DNA of 64,000 nucleotides from Tetracentron sinense (lineage: Eukaryota; Streptophyta; Magnoliopsida; Trochodendrales; Trochodendraceae). Below the pieces are notes generated by a model. That model ran no database searches. It was given only the letters and a program-made list of their open reading frames with translations, and was not told the DNA's origin. The position numbers were made by a program, and so were the translations under genes. Of this stretch, positions 47,001 to 60,019 are shown piece after piece (within the stretch, counting starts at the first letter, position 1; each line of letters begins with the position of its first letter). The stretch covers positions 11,064,041-11,128,040 of the forward strand of contig CM026562.1 of assembly GCA_015143295.1 (NCBI GenBank), read 5' to 3'.

Positions 47001-47410
47001 TATGATTTGAATATGATAACCTATATAAATGGTAAGTATTATTGGTATGATGTCCATATGGTAAATTATGAGTAATTATGCATTTATGATGATTGAATTT
47101 CAGATGGGTGAATACTTAGAGGATGATACTAATAACCATGAATTCTCTAACCATCGTTATATGAGTGGCTTTGGTGGGGTTTCGATGGTGAGATATCAAA
47201 ATTTAAGGGATAGCCTAGATGAAAGTTAATCATGACACTCAAGCACATTGTCACGACATGGTAAGTTGTTAAGTGCACAAGTCTCATATGATCATGTATA
47301 TAGAACTAACTTGAAATTTGGTATGAACCTTGTTATTGGAAATCTGGTATGGACCTTGGTATTGAATTCTGGTTTGGACCATGGTATTGATATTTGGTAT
47401 GAGCCTTAGA
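44087..47410. other. Non-coding repeat block flanking element 2
   Basis: It has several LTR-like pieces and no gene. GTGGCGACTCTC with GGTGCCTAACACC on the minus strand (about 44465-44595) resembles the 3' part of Tat/Ogre-type LTRs. A TGTCACGCCCTGAACCCG start on the minus strand at 46485 looks like an LTR terminus, but I could not find its partner end. Sequence from 46486 rightward resembles the LTR that ends at 63014. Tandem repeats occupy 45042-45360. Confidence 0.55.
45042..45360. repeat. Two adjacent tandem-repeat arrays (copy 1)
   Basis: The first array (about 45042-45135) has degenerate 11-17-bp units such as TTTAACTAGGGTTAAGC. The second (about 45140-45360) has roughly 53-bp units containing GGTTCGACTAGG and GGCTATATTTG. 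The same arrays recur at about 57440-57770. Confidence 0.85.
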
Positions 47411-48826
47411 ATGTAATATTCATATCATTTAGGGAAAGCAAGAAAACACACTATCATAGGCCCTAGCAATATCCATAATTTATTAGGCATGCATTTCCCA
47501 ATTTCCAACTCACTGTATTCACCTTGACATTTCATCAAACATGGTGTGTCATTATTCATTATTCATTTAAACCTAAATCATGCTTTTCTAGTGGGTTATG
47601 CTCACATCACACTTGTATGTCATTATTAGTACAATGCTTTTCCCATTCATTCATCACATCATCCACACTGCATCCATTCGCCCATTCCATCTCCATTCAT
47701 CATTCACAACCATCCATCTCATAGCATAAGTGTAAATGAAAGAAAACCAAAAGAAAAAGAGGGAGAAGAGGAACTATAACTAGGAGGGTAGTAAGAAGTA
47801 CCGACCTTGAAGAAATGAGGAAGAAACCCCTTCCAAAAACGACCGTGAGGTGTTGCCCTAGCTTGAGGAGATGCTCCTCACGAGCTTGTGCCTTGATCTT
47901 GAAGAAAAATGGGCTTGAGTTGAGTGTGGGTTCACAAACCCTTGATTTCTCCAAAATGGAAACCCTAGGTTTGGAATCGCCCTTTCTTCTCTTCTTATCT
48001 CCCAATCTTTCTAAGTGTCGAAATGAAGCCCTAAAGGCTCGGGTTAAACTCTTAAGGTAAGAGGAAACCGACCAAAAGACCATAATACCCTTACTGAAAT
48101 TTCTGCAAAACGTGAGTGCCGAACACGTAGTGCTGTGAACAGTGCCAGACACGTTGTGCTGTGAACAGTGCCGAACACGTTGTGCTATGAACAGTGCCAG
48201 ACACGTTGTGCTGTGAACAGTGCCAGCTCGTTGTGCTGTGAACAGTGCCAACTCGTTGTGCTGTGAATAGCGCCAACTCGTTGTGTTGTGAACAGTGCCA
48301 ACTCGTTGTGCTGTGAATAACGCCAACTCATTGTCTGATGTGAAGGGTGCCGAGCCCGTGTCACATCGTGTCGTGCATAGTGCTGAACTCGTAGTCCGTC
48401 GTCTTATGTACAACGTGCCCGTTGTGCTGTACAACGTAAACCGTTGTTGTTGCACAACACACCGTTGTTGTTGCACAACGGATGCGCCATGTATACGTTG
48501 TCAGAGTACGTCGTCTATGCGTTGTCTGTGCCTTATCAGAGAACAACCTTAGCGCCTTCCGAGCTACGTCCTTAGCGCTAACCGAGCTACGTCCTTAGCG
48601 CCTAACCGAGCTACAATTTCCTACAGGTCCAGATTGTTTTGGCCATATCTTTTGACTCGTTCGTCCGATTTGACGATTCAACTTGCGTTGGGCTCGTACT
48701 TCGAAAAGGAACATTTCTCACGTTTTGAAATTTCCAATTTCTTCCTTATTTATAATTATCCCTCTTTAAAGGCAAAATACAACGAAAGTGTCATGCATTA
48801 ACTGTGAAAAGGTCAGGGGCTCTACA
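47411..48826 (-). repeat. Element 3 truncated 3' LTR (1416 bp)
   Basis: Retains U3 and part of R to the duplication junction. It carries many single-base deletions against element 2, for example at the GTGTGTCATT and CCCGTGTCAC sites. The polypurine tract AAGGGGGGGAGGA adjoins it at 48827-48839. Confidence 0.93.
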
Positions 48827-48839
48827 TCCTCCCCCCCTT
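48827..48839 (-). promoter_or_regulatory. Polypurine tract, element 3
   Basis: AAGGGGGGGAGGA on the minus strand, beside the truncated 3' LTR. Confidence 0.92.
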
Positions 48840-48926
48840 ACAAAAATTTCGTCCTCAAAATTCAGACTCTACTTGCATTACAAACCAAAAAGAAAATTAG
48901 CAGTCATATACAAACTTATACAAAAC

Positions 48927-51900
48927 TCATTCAATTAATTCTGGATACTTTGCTCTGACTTCGGCTTCACGCTCCCATGTAGCTTCTTCCCGAGCATGGT
49001 GTTGCCATTACACAAGAACCAAGGGATTGTCTTGTTGCGAAGCACCTGGTCTCTTCGATCCAAAATCTGAACCGGTTTTTCAATCAAGGTGAGGTCCTCT
49101 CGAATCTCCAACGGTTCCAAGTCTATGACATGCGAAGGATCCGCAATGTACTTCCGAAGCATAGACACATGGAAGACGTTGTGAACTGCGGCCATGTGAG
49201 GTGGGAGAGCTACCCTATAAGCAACCTCACCAACTCGTGTGATAATCTCAAAAGGCCCAACATACGAGGACTGAGCTTGCCTCGCTTTCCAAATCTCATG
49301 ATCCCTTTGCTAGGAGATACTTTCACAAAAACTTGATCCCCTACTTGAAATTCCAAGTCCCTACGGCACGTGTCCGCATAACTTTTCTGGCGATCTTGAG
49401 CGGCTTTCAATCGATCCCGAATGATCTTAACTGTGTTTGCAGTTTGCTCAATCAACTCTGGACCAAGTACTTTCCTTTCTCCTACCTCATCCCAATAGAG
49501 AGGAGACCTACAACTTCGTCCATACAAGGCCTCAAATGGTGCCATTTGGATACTTGCCTAATAGCTGTTATTATAGGCGAATTCAACCAAAGGCAAGTGC
49601 TCTTCCCAACTGCCTCTGAAGTCCAACATACAAGCCCGAAGCATGTCTTCAATGACTTGGTTCACTCTCTCGGTTTGTCCATCCGTCTGTGGATGAAAAG
49701 CGGTGCTGAAATCAAGTCGGGAACCCATAGCCTCCTGGAAGCTTTTCCAGAATCGTGATGTGAATCTTGGATCCCGATCTGACACAATACTAACGGGCAC
49801 TCCATGCAACCTCACCACTTTCTTGATGTACAAAGCGGCTAACTGACTAGAGTTGAATGTAGTTCGGTAAGGTAAGAAGTGAGCGGACTTCGTCAAACGA
49901 TCCACTACTACCCATATCGCATCTGAGCCCCTTGCCGTCTTTGGTAAGCCAACTATGAAATCCATGGATATGTTCTCCCATTTCCACTCGGGAATAGGAA
50001 GAGACTGCAATAGACCTGCCGGCCGCATGTGCTCTGCCTTCACCTGTTGGCACACCAAGCACCGTGTTACATATTCCGCAACCTCCCTCTTCATATTCCG
50101 CCACCAAAAGTGACTCTTGAGGTTCCGGTACATCTTTGTACCCCCTGGATGCACAGTGTACTTCGAACGGTGTGCTTCATCCAAAATATCTCTTCGAAGA
50201 TCTGCATTGGCTGGGACGCACAGCCTTCCATTGAATGTGATAGCACCCCGACTAGTGAGAGAGAAGTCCTCACTACCCTTAGCAACTTCCTTGTCCCGAT
50301 AAGCCAACAATTTAGCATCCGTGGCTTGGTATTCTTGGATTAAATCTATGATGTATGGCCGAGACATTTACCAAGATAGGACCACGGACAGAGTCATTCA
50401 CACTAATGTCCAGATTTGCCAAGTCTTCAAGTAGCTTCCATTCTTGCACCAACATGTGTGCTAATAACCCCGGAGGTCTTCTACTCAAAGCATCAGCCAC
50501 TACATTTGCTTTACCCGGGTGGTATTGAATGGTACAATCATAGTCTTTCAAGAATTCCACCCAACGCCTTTGCCTTAGATTCAATTCCTTTTGGGAAAAG
50601 AGATACTTGAGACTCTTGTGATCAGTGAACAAATAGAACTCCACCCCATAAAGGTAATGACGCCAAATCTTAAGTGCAAACACGACCGCCGCAAGCTCCA
50701 AGTCGTGCGTGAGATAATTCTTCTCATGCTCCTTCAATTGCCTTGATGCATAGGCAATGACTTTCTTGTACTGCATGAGTACACACCCAAGTCCAACGTG
50801 CGAGGCATCACTATACACCTCATACCCATAAGGTCCGGATGGCACAGTAAGGACAGGGGCTGTAGTAAGCCTCTTCTTCAGTTCCGTGAAACTGATCTTG
50901 CACTTATCACTCCATACAAACTTGGCGTTCTTCCTTGTCAGGTAAGTGAGCGGTGCTGCAAGGCTAGAGAAACCCTCTACGAATCTCCTGTAGTAGCCTG
51001 CCAATCCAAGAAAGCTACGTATCTCAGTAACACTCTTGGGCCTCGCCCAACTCATGACTGCATCTATCTTCTTTGGATCAACCGAGATGCCTTCCAAAGA
51101 AACAACGTGGCCTAGGAATGCCACCTTTTCCAACCAAAACTCACACTTGCTAAGTTTGGCGTATAGCTTGTGCTCTCTTAGCATTTCCAAAGCAAGGCAT
51201 AGGTCGCGTGTGTGATATTCCCGTATCTGGGAATAGACCAAAACGTCATCAACAAATACAATCACACACCTATCAAGATATGGCCAGAACACCCGGTTCA
51301 TCAAATCCATAAAGGCTGCCGGTGCTTTCGTGAGTCCAAAAGGCATCACCAAGAACTCGTAGTGTCCATACCGAGTCCTGAAAGCAGTTTTGGGAATATC
51401 TTCCGCCTTAATCTTCAACTGGTGATAGCCCGATCGAAGATCTATCTTTGAGAAAAATCTCGCTCCCTTCAACTGATCGAACAAGTCATCAATCCTAGGC
51501 AAGGGATACCTATTCTTTATAGTGACTTTGTTCAATTGCCTGTAATCGACGCACATCCGCATCGAGCCATCTTTCTTCTTAACAAACAACACTGGGGCAC
51601 CCCATGGTGAGACACTTGGTCGAATGAAACCAAGGCCTTGCAATTCCTCCAATTGAGTCTTCAACTCCTTGAGTTCAATAGGGGCCATTCTATATGGAGC
51701 TCTGAAAACAGGAGCTGTGCCTGGTGCAAGCTCGATCATAAACTCAATCTCCCTATCTGGAGGCAATCCTGGCAACTCCTCTGGAAATACATCCAGGAAT
51801 TCACCCACCACCGGAATAGTCGATGAGTCCTTTGCCTCGGGGTTAGCTAAGCTCAATGCTGCAAAGCGGGCAATGTCTCTACTTCTCAACCCTCGAAAGT

Positions 51901-52245
51901 GAAATGGTTTTCCTTCTACTGGCTTGAAGAGTACCATTTTCTCAAAGCAAGCTACATGCCCATGATGTGCTGCTAACCAATCCATTCCCAATATAATATT
52001 AAAGTCTTGGAATCCAAGGACGATGAGATCAACTGCCAACTCGTGGCTTCCAACTTGGACCACACTATTTCTATACACTTTATCTGCCAATACTGTTTTG
52101 CCGAGAGGAGTCGAAATGGCTAACTCCGGTTCTAGCTGACTTTGCTCTACAGAAAAGCCTTCTGAAAAACTCGGCGAGACAAACGAATGAGTAGACCCGG
52201 TATCGATCAACACTCGAGCCAAATACTCATTGACTAGTAGGGTTC
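48927..52245 (-). pseudogene. pol: Element 3 pol exon: three deletions, two stop codons
   Basis: The exon is 3319 nt, exactly 7 shorter than element 2. The loss is a 5-bp deletion between 50362 and 50363 (RNase H-integrase linker) and single-base deletions near 49264 and 49020. Protease (LIDTGS), RT (FVDD) and RNase H are open in one frame from 52245 to the 5-bp deletion; the Trp stop of element 2 is absent. Integrase retains HHCC and DDE motifs in a shifted frame to the shared TAG at 49558-49560. The chromodomain has the shared TAA at 49008-49010. The single-base losses may be sequencing errors (see findings). Confidence 0.93.
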
Positions 52246-52393
52246 CTGAAATTTTAACTAGCGGAGTTAATCCATGCATCAACAGTGTATACATGTAGGT
52301 ATATATATACATATATAACATGCCAAGTACGTACACAAAGAATAAAACATAACATAACAATCACGAATAAAGAAAATAACTCCAAACGCGTAC
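52246..52393 (-). other. Putative gag-pol intron, element 3 (148 nt)
   Basis: Same borders as element 2 (GTACGC...TTTCAG) and nearly identical sequence, with only a few substitutions. Splicing keeps gag and protease in frame. Confidence 0.75.
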
Positions 52394-53642
52394 CTTGCAC
52401 CACATCGTCAGATGCAAGTGCATCACCCTCTGTCAAAGCAAAAACTCGCCCCTGGTTCGCCTGGCGAGACTGAGGCGTAGACCGGGTAGTCTGGGATGAC
52501 GCCTGATTTAACCTTTCTGGGTGTGCTGGGGGCCTAATCCCCTGAGACTGGCCTGGTAAATGCCGACTGGGGTAATCCCTGATCATATGGCCTTGGCGAC
52601 CACAATGAAAGCATCCACCCGATGCCCTTCGGCAATCTCCTATCGGGTGCCTTCGGCCGCATGAAGTGCAGACCTCGTGTGTATAAGTCGGAGGGGCCGG
52701 AGGTGGAGCATACCTCACCATCTGAGGTGCAACAGGTCGTGGGGCCGGAAGAGCCTGAGGTCGCGGTGCCTGAGGCACATACTGCCGTGAAGCTAGAGGC
52801 GCATAAGATGGCCTCATCGGTGGTGCTGGCCACGCATACTGATAAGGGCCGGTACAAGCCCGCCTCTCTAGAGGTGCTGAACTACTGGATTGGCCTCTCG
52901 TCAATTCCCTCTTCTTGGACACCGCCTCAGAGTTGGTCTTAACCAACAAGGCTTTATCCACCACTTCAGCGTAAGTGGCGTGCCTAAAGACCGATACTTT
53001 CTCCATGATGACATCCTTGAGTCCTTGCTCAAACCTCCTCGCCTTCATTGCCTCGGTGGCAATCATATGTGTCGCGAAGCGTGATAGCTCCGAGAACTTG
53101 GCCTCATAAGCGGCCACAGACATCGAACCTTGCTCAAGGTTGATGAGTTCTCTCTCTTTCTTTTCCCGTGCTCCAATCAGAAGATAATTCTTATAGAACG
53201 TATCCTTAAACTCCTCCCAAGTCCACAATTGACTTTGCATGGTCAAGTCCCGTGTCCTCAATACGGACAACCACCAATGGTGGGCTTCACCTTCTAGCAT
53301 GAAAACTGCCCATGCTACTTTCTCTTCCTCTGTAGGAGAGAGCACCGCAAATATCTTCTCCATCTGGAGGATCCATGCCTCCGCAACAAGAGGGTCCACA
53401 CTCCCATGGAAGGGTGGAGGCCTCAATCTCCTGAATGCCTCAACTCCAGCGGTACGATGTACTGGAGCTGCGGGCGGTGGAGTAAGTGCCGCCGATGATG
53501 GTATGGCCTGCCGAGCCGCCAGTATGGCGAGTGTCTCAGCAATAGAGCCTAAGACCTGAGAGAGGTCTGGCTGCTCATCCTCATCTCTGGAAGAAGATGA
53601 AGCTCTGGTATGTGGTCCACGACCCCGTGTGCCCCGCCTCAT
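52394..53642 (-). CDS. gag: Element 3 Gag (open), mutated zinc knuckle
   Basis: 416 codons plus 1 nt from the ATG at 53642, with no stops. It differs from element 2 by a handful of residues. The important one is in the CCHC knuckle: CFHCGRQGHMIRDC reads ...RDY here (TAC at 52572-52574), replacing the fourth zinc ligand. RNA packaging by nucleocapsid should be impaired. The capsid-like domain and first zinc motif (CTSCGRRHPIGDC) are intact. From unspliced RNA the frame runs to 52254 with the hydrophobic tail. Confidence 0.91.
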
Positions 53643-53986
53643 GACTAAAGTCCTGAGAACAATAGCACCACATGAGTCTAGCTTGAAACCACAGTTTATT
53701 TCAATACCGTTTCACAATAATTCAATTTGTATTAGTTGTATAATACTAATATACATTACATCAAGTCATCAGAGTATTTCTCACATTATACTTATACTTT
53801 AGTGTTCTAGCGTTCCTAAGACTCGTGCTTGGTTGAAACAACCATTTTGACTAAGACTAAAGTTTAGTCTTACACTTGGATCAAGACTCTCTTCCGACTT
53901 ACTTTCTTCCTAACTTGTTTCCTGACATATGCTCTTGTCAAGCCGTGGTATAAGATTCTAAGTGACCCTAGAGACCTAAAGCCTAA

Positions 53987-53998
53987 GCTCTGATACCA
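53987..53998 (-). promoter_or_regulatory. Primer-binding site, element 3 (tRNA-iMet)
   Basis: TGGTATCAGAGC on the minus strand, adjacent to the 5' LTR end. Confidence 0.95.
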
Positions 53999-54002
53999 CT
54001 TC

Positions 54003-56500
54003 TGTCGCGACCCAAAACCCGCCCTAGGAGTTAGAGTGAACTTTGGACAACTAATCATGACTTGCTTGACAACCAACCTGCAAAACCCACAGAACATATA
54101 CAATAGAGGACATTATAGCGGAAACATACTCTAACATAGCACAGCGGAAGTCTAAACAAACCTCTATGTATATACGAATCCAAGTTTACACAAAAAGAAT
54201 CCAAAAGAAAGTGCGGACAAACCCGCCAAAATACATGAAGGTATATCTCTCATCTCACCCACAGCTAATCCACTCAGAATCTACAACCACCTAATGGTAA
54301 CCCTCTACTAGAGGTTCCTCCAAAGGTTCCTCGATATACTCCTCCTCCACCCATGGACCAGGAGCACAAACATCAAATGGAGCAGCAGCTCCCTCAGAAC
54401 CTGCCGACATAAGAAGTACGACTGAGCATGGAATACTCAGCGGGTACCAAATACTAACCAACAATTATAGCATAAAAATGGCAATACATAATCAGGAGCA
54501 ATTCATATATGTCAAACGGAAACAATTCATATCATACAAGGAAGTAAAGCAATTTATAATCATGCTTGTATTTCGTAGAAAGCCGATAAAACCTCTTGAA
54601 AACATCGGGCACTTGACTTGGCTTGAAATATCCTTTCGTACTTGAAAGCTCGACTTGTCTATCTTGCTTGATTCTTGTATGTCGTGTCATGTCATGCATG
54701 TCATGCGTGCTTGCTTGTGATCATGTAACTTGTGAGATATCCTTGTGAGATGTACTCGTGAGATGCGCTTGTGAGATGCCTTGAGAGGGAAGGGAGACCC
54801 TTCTTTATGCAATGCACTTGCGAGGGAAGGGAGACCCTTCTTCATGATATGTATGTACTTGCGAGGGAAGGGAGGCCCTTCTTCATGATATGCACTTGTG
54901 AGTGAGGGGAGACCCCTCGTGGAATGTTGGTTCTTGTTTTCTTGTGAAAAGCGAGGTAAAACATATCGTATGATATGTCCCACCTCTAACCATGTTCTTG
55001 AAAACCTCGATAAATCATGTCATGCATGCCGTGCTCGTGGGAAACGTGTACATACTTGCATTTAAATTTAAACATGACATTTGGTTAATTTCACAACACA
55101 TATAACATCAATGATTGAGCAATGTAATATTCATATCATTTAGGGAAAGCAAGAAAACACACTATCATAGGCCCTAGCAATATCCATAATTTATTAGGCA
55201 TGCATTTCCCAATTTCCAACTCACTGTATTCACCTTGACATTTCATCAAACATGGTGTGTTCATTATTCATTATTCATTTAAACCTAAATCATGCTTTTC
55301 TAGGTGGGTTATGCTCACATCACACTTGTATGTTCATTATTAGTACAATGCCCTTTCCCATTCATTCATCACATCATCCACACGGCATCCATTCGCCCAT
55401 TCCATCTCCATTCATCATTCACAACCATCCATCTCATAGCATAAGTGTAAATGAAAGAAAACCAAAAGAAAAAGAGGGAGAGGAGGAACTATAACTAGGA
55501 GGGTAGTAAGAAGTACCGACCTTGAAGAAATGAGGAAGAAACCCCTTCCAAAAACGACCGTGAGGTGCTGCCCTAGCTTGAGGAGATGCTCCTCACGAGC
55601 TTGTGCCTTGATCTTGAAGAAAAATGGGCTTGAGTTGAGTGTGGGTTCACAAACCCCTTGATTTCTCTCCAAAATGGAAACCCTAGGTTTAGGAATCGCC
55701 CTTTCTTCTCTTCTTATCTCCCAATCTTTCTAAGTGTCGAAATGAAGCCCTAAAGGCTCGGGTTAAACTCTTAAGGTAAGAGGAAACCGACTAAAAGACC
55801 AAAATACCTTTACTGAAATTTCTGCAAAACGTGAGTGCCGAACACGTAGTGCTGTGAACAGTGCCAGACACGTTGTGCTGTGAACAGTGCTGAACACGTT
55901 GTGCTGTGAACAGTGCCAGACACGTTGTGCTGTGAACAGTGCCAGCTCGTTGTGCTGTGAACAGTGCCAACTCGTTGTGCTGTGAATAGCGCCAACTCGT
56001 TGTCCGATGTGAAGGGTGCCGAGCCCGTTGTCACGTCGTGTCGTGCATAGTGCTGAACCCGTAGTCCGTCGTCTCATGTACAACGTGCCCGTTGTGCTGT
56101 ACAACGTAACCGTTGTTGTTGCACAACACACCCGTTGTTGTTGCACAACGGATGCGCAACGTATACGTTGTCAGAGTACGTCATCTATACGTTGTCTGTG
56201 CCTTATCAGAGAACGACCTTAGCGCCTTCCGAGCTACGTCCTTAGCGCATAACCGAGCTACGTCCTTAGCGCCTAACCGAGCTACGATTTCCTACAGGTC
56301 CAGACTGTTTTGGCCATATCTTTTGACTCGTTCGTCCGATTTTGACGATTCAACTTGCGTTGGGCTCGTACTTCGAAAAGGAACATTTCTGACGTTTTGA
56401 AATTTCCAATTTCTTCCTTATTTATTAATTATACCTCTTTAAAGGCAAAATGACAATGAAAGTGTCATGCATTAACTGTGAAAAGGTCAGGGGCTCTACA
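54003..56500 (-). repeat. Element 3 5' LTR (2498 bp)
   Basis: Exactly 50 bp shorter than the equivalent LTR of element 2. The missing part is two 25-bp U3 tandem units (near 55960-56000). Otherwise almost identical. Confidence 0.95.
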
Positions 56501-59500
56501 GTAAGCCTTTCTATGGTCTATCTACCAATTTTAAACTAAACAATTAAATTATTAATTAAGGGAAGATAAATCACAAACCACAAAGTAGACACAAGGATTT
56601 TTACGTGGAAACCCTTTCAAGAAAACCCATGGGACCTCATCCAATAAAGAGTATCACTAAGAGATTAAAGCAATCTTAAAGACCAAAGACTTTTACCCAA
56701 ACAGGTTGACACCCATACAGCACTCCATGACAACAAATCCTCCACGCAAGTAAGTCCACGAACTCACAAGTTCAATCTCCACTGCAGTAGCAATGGCATT
56801 GAAAGCACAGGCTTTTCACCCCTCTTCTTGATCAGGTTTGGACCTGATGAGGAATAGTGATAAATTGCAATTGGAAAGAGAGTCGCCACCTATCTAATTC
56901 TGAGGGAAATAGGTCCCTGAAATGTTTGGATAAGGCATGGTCTAGAAGTCAGAGGTCAAAGTAAGGGATTCAGTTGAGTTAGGGGAAGGTGTTAGGCACC
57001 CCTAAACTCCCATCTGGAGATGGTTACCTACTCCCTAAGTCTGAATGAAAGTGGGGAAACCATAAGAGAAGCTTGAAATTTTATTTATGTGCTAAGCAGA
57101 TATAATATTAATATAATGAATGTAATGAGATGGAGAGGATAGAAACAGAATAGAGATTCTATTCTAGGGGGAGTTGAACCCAATCAGGGTTGCCTACGTA
57201 TCCACTGTCAGTGGAATCAAGCCACACGTAGTTCCAAGAGGTGATTGATGGTTTGATTTGATTTGATTGTATGATGAGAAATTGATGGGTTTGATTATTT
57301 ACGCTCATATTTGAGGGGCGTAAGAGCCTTTTAAGCTCATGCTGAGGAACGATGGGAGCAGTTTAAGCTTTTGTCGGGGAACCTTGGGGTGGGTACCTGA
57401 ACAGGGTTTTGAATCGAGGTTCGGACAGGGATTCGACTAGGTAGGTAAGGTTTAGGGGATTTAGCTAGGGTTTAGCTAGGGTCTAGCTAGTGTTTATCTA
57501 GGATTTAACTAGGGTTAAGCTAGGATTTAACTAGGGTTAAGCCGGGACTTAGCTGGATTTGAACCGGGATTTGGACAGAGGTTCGACTAGGCCAGGTTAG
57601 ATTTGATCTGAAATTTGGGTAGGGGTTCGACTAAGTAAGACTATATTTGATCTGAGATTGAGGCAGAGGTTCGACTAGGTAAGGCTATATTTGATATGGG
57701 ATTTAGGCAGGGGTTCGACTAGGCAAGGCTATATTTGGACTTAGATTTAGGCAGGTGTTCGACTAGGCAAGGCAAACAGTCAAACAATTAAAAAAAACAA
57801 TAAACTACTAAAAGACAAAGCAAGACAAAGTTTTTTTAAGAAAAGTTACCTTCTAGGAAATCTGAAAAGATTTCTGAAAATGAGTCCCGAGAATCGACCC
57901 TTCGCAATCGACTTTCTCGGGAATCCGGGCGCTATGAGAGGTTTTAAAGAAGAAAAGGGAGAGAGAGGAGATGTTGAAAGTCGACTGAGATATGGGCGAA
58001 TGTCCTAGCGGGAGAAGGCCTAGGTTATGTGTAGAATCTGCGGATTCAAGGTTGTTTGAGCCGGCGTACCCAAGGTTTGGTTGTGATCGGGTGAAGGTCC
58101 AGAATTATGTATGTGAGTCTAAATGACTCAAGGTATGATTGGATATGGGTGAATGACCTAGAGTGTGTTGAGTCTAAAGTACTCAAGGTTGAATGGAGAC
58201 TAAAGACTCGTGATTTGGTTTTATTGGGTGTAGACCCGGTCGGTTCACAAGTGAGTTACAAACTCAAAGATAAAGGTATATAAGCTAAGGCCAGTTAATA
58301 AAGTCTAAGGACTCGAAGGTAAAACATGATTGGTTGCCTGGGATGGTAATTTGGTGTTGTGAACACTGCTAATAATGAATGGACTCGATAAATAGAAAAC
58401 ACTAAGAGGTTGGGAACCTCAGATAGGGTGAATAGCCCTGAGTGACCTCGGGTTACGATTCATGATATTATATTACTGCTTTATTATTCTGAATATTACT
58501 GTAATATGAGAATTGAACTGTACTGATATATCATTATTGATTTGTGCTACTATGTGGAAAATGGTTTAGATGGACTGTGAATTTTGTTGGGCATCATAGC
58601 TCACTGACGTTTCATGTCAGCAAATCATGATGATGTTGTTCAGTGAATACAAGGTCCTAACAGGACATTTAAAGACTATTCTCGACGTATTAGTGGTGCC
58701 TACTTTTTTAAAAAGATCTTGATGTAAATAATACATGTATTTGGTTTGTGATGATGGCTATTGTGATGATCAGTGTAAGTAGCTTTACTTAAGCATCTAA
58801 TAAAAGTTGAAAATTTCCCGCATTTTCACGGGTAATGTCTTCTGCCGGAACATGATTCCCTAAGGCGCGGGTTCAGGGCGTGACATAAACATTTGAAGAA
58901 TTTCAGAGAACCTAGAGAGAGTTTAACCTATGGTTTCACAAAAGGTTTTGCAAAGAGAAGAAGGAAAAGCTTGGAGATCTCATCGAAGAACTTTCTTAAG
59001 CGATTGATCGTACGGAAGAGATAGAGAGATGTACTATATACTATACTGTTAATGATGTTATAATAAGGAAAAATATTGATTAAGTTTTGAATATGTTTGT
59101 ATTAAGTTTAATTAACATGATGTGAATGCTAGGATCTTACACGATTTAAAAGTTTAAGAGATTCGATATTGAGCAATGAATTATAGGAAAATCGTGTAAT
59201 ATGATTATTATTTTATGTTTCGATTTGATAATAATGTTGGAAATTGTTATATAATGATGAGAGTGCTGATTTAGGGTTTCGAGTGTGTAATTGATGGAAT
59301 GATAATGATGAAATTGTGATTATGCATTTATAATTATGGAATTAGGGTTATGGGATTGTGATTACCGAATTGTTAGACTATGAGGTGGATCACCCTGTTT
59401 ATATGATTTGAATATGATAACCTATATAAATGGTAAGTATTATTGGTATGATGTCCATATGGTAAATTATGAGTAATTATGCATTTATGATGATTGAATT

Positions 59501-59812
59501 TCAGATGGGTGAATACTTAGAGGATGATACTAATAACCATGAATTCTCTAACCATCGTTATATGAGTGGCTTTGGTGGGGTTTCGATGGTGAGATATCAA
59601 AATTTAAGGGATAGCCTAGATGAAAGTTAATCATGACACTCAAGCACATTGTTCACGACATGGTAAGTTGTTAAGTGCACAAGTCTCATATGATCATGTA
59701 TATAGAACTAACTTGAAATCTGGTATGAACCTTGTTATTGGAAATCTGGTATGGACCTTGGTATTGAATTCTGGTTTGGACCATGGTATTGATATTTGGT
59801 ATGAGCCTTAGA
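56501..59812. other. Non-coding repeat block flanking element 3
   Basis: Duplicate of 44087-47410, with the same LTR-like terminus on the minus strand at 58885 and tandem arrays at about 57440-57770. One 14-bp difference lies near 57800 (AACTTTAAAAGTGATTT in copy 1 is reduced). No gene. Confidence 0.6.
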
Positions 59813-60019
59813 AATTGAATAGACCCTAAAACCCTAGTATAGACATGGGAATCTGGTATGGACTGACATGTTACTGTTATGATTTCACATGCATATACAC
59901 ATATATCACAAGTCAGTACAGAATGATGATATGGATATTGCACACATGTTTTCCACACTCTGATTATGTAAAGTATGATATGTATGGTACAACTAGAACT
60001 GCTCATTATATGATATATT

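Larger units (their letters stand above)
34927..47410. repeat. Segmental duplication, copy 1 (~12.5 kb)
   Basis: Runs from inside the 3' LTR of element 2, through the element and 3.3 kb of right flank, to GAGCCTTAGA at 47401-47410. Copy 2 (47411-59812) follows immediately in the same orientation, with the same right-flank sequence and the same GTAAG beside its 5' LTR. Small copy-specific deletions in copy 1 are seen near 46430, 46597 and 47252. Confidence 0.95.
47411..56500 (-). mobile_element. Tekay/Del-type chromovirus, element 3, 3' LTR truncated
   Basis: A near-identical copy of element 2 lacking the outer 1.1 kb of the 3' LTR. It has the 5' LTR 54003-56500 followed by GTAAG (56501-56505); no matching GTAAG exists at the truncated end. 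Because the flank is also shared with element 2, this is a duplicate of an existing insertion rather than an independent one. Confidence 0.95.
47411..59812. repeat. Segmental duplication, copy 2 (~12.4 kb)
   Basis: Begins in mid-LTR (ATGTAATATTCATATC, equivalent to 34927) and ends at GAGCCTTAGA 59803-59812, after which unique sequence AATTGAATAGACC follows. The junction shares only about 2 bp (AA). Single-base deletions relative to copy 1 are dense between 47.5 and 50.4 kb and nearly absent farther right. Confidence 0.95.
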
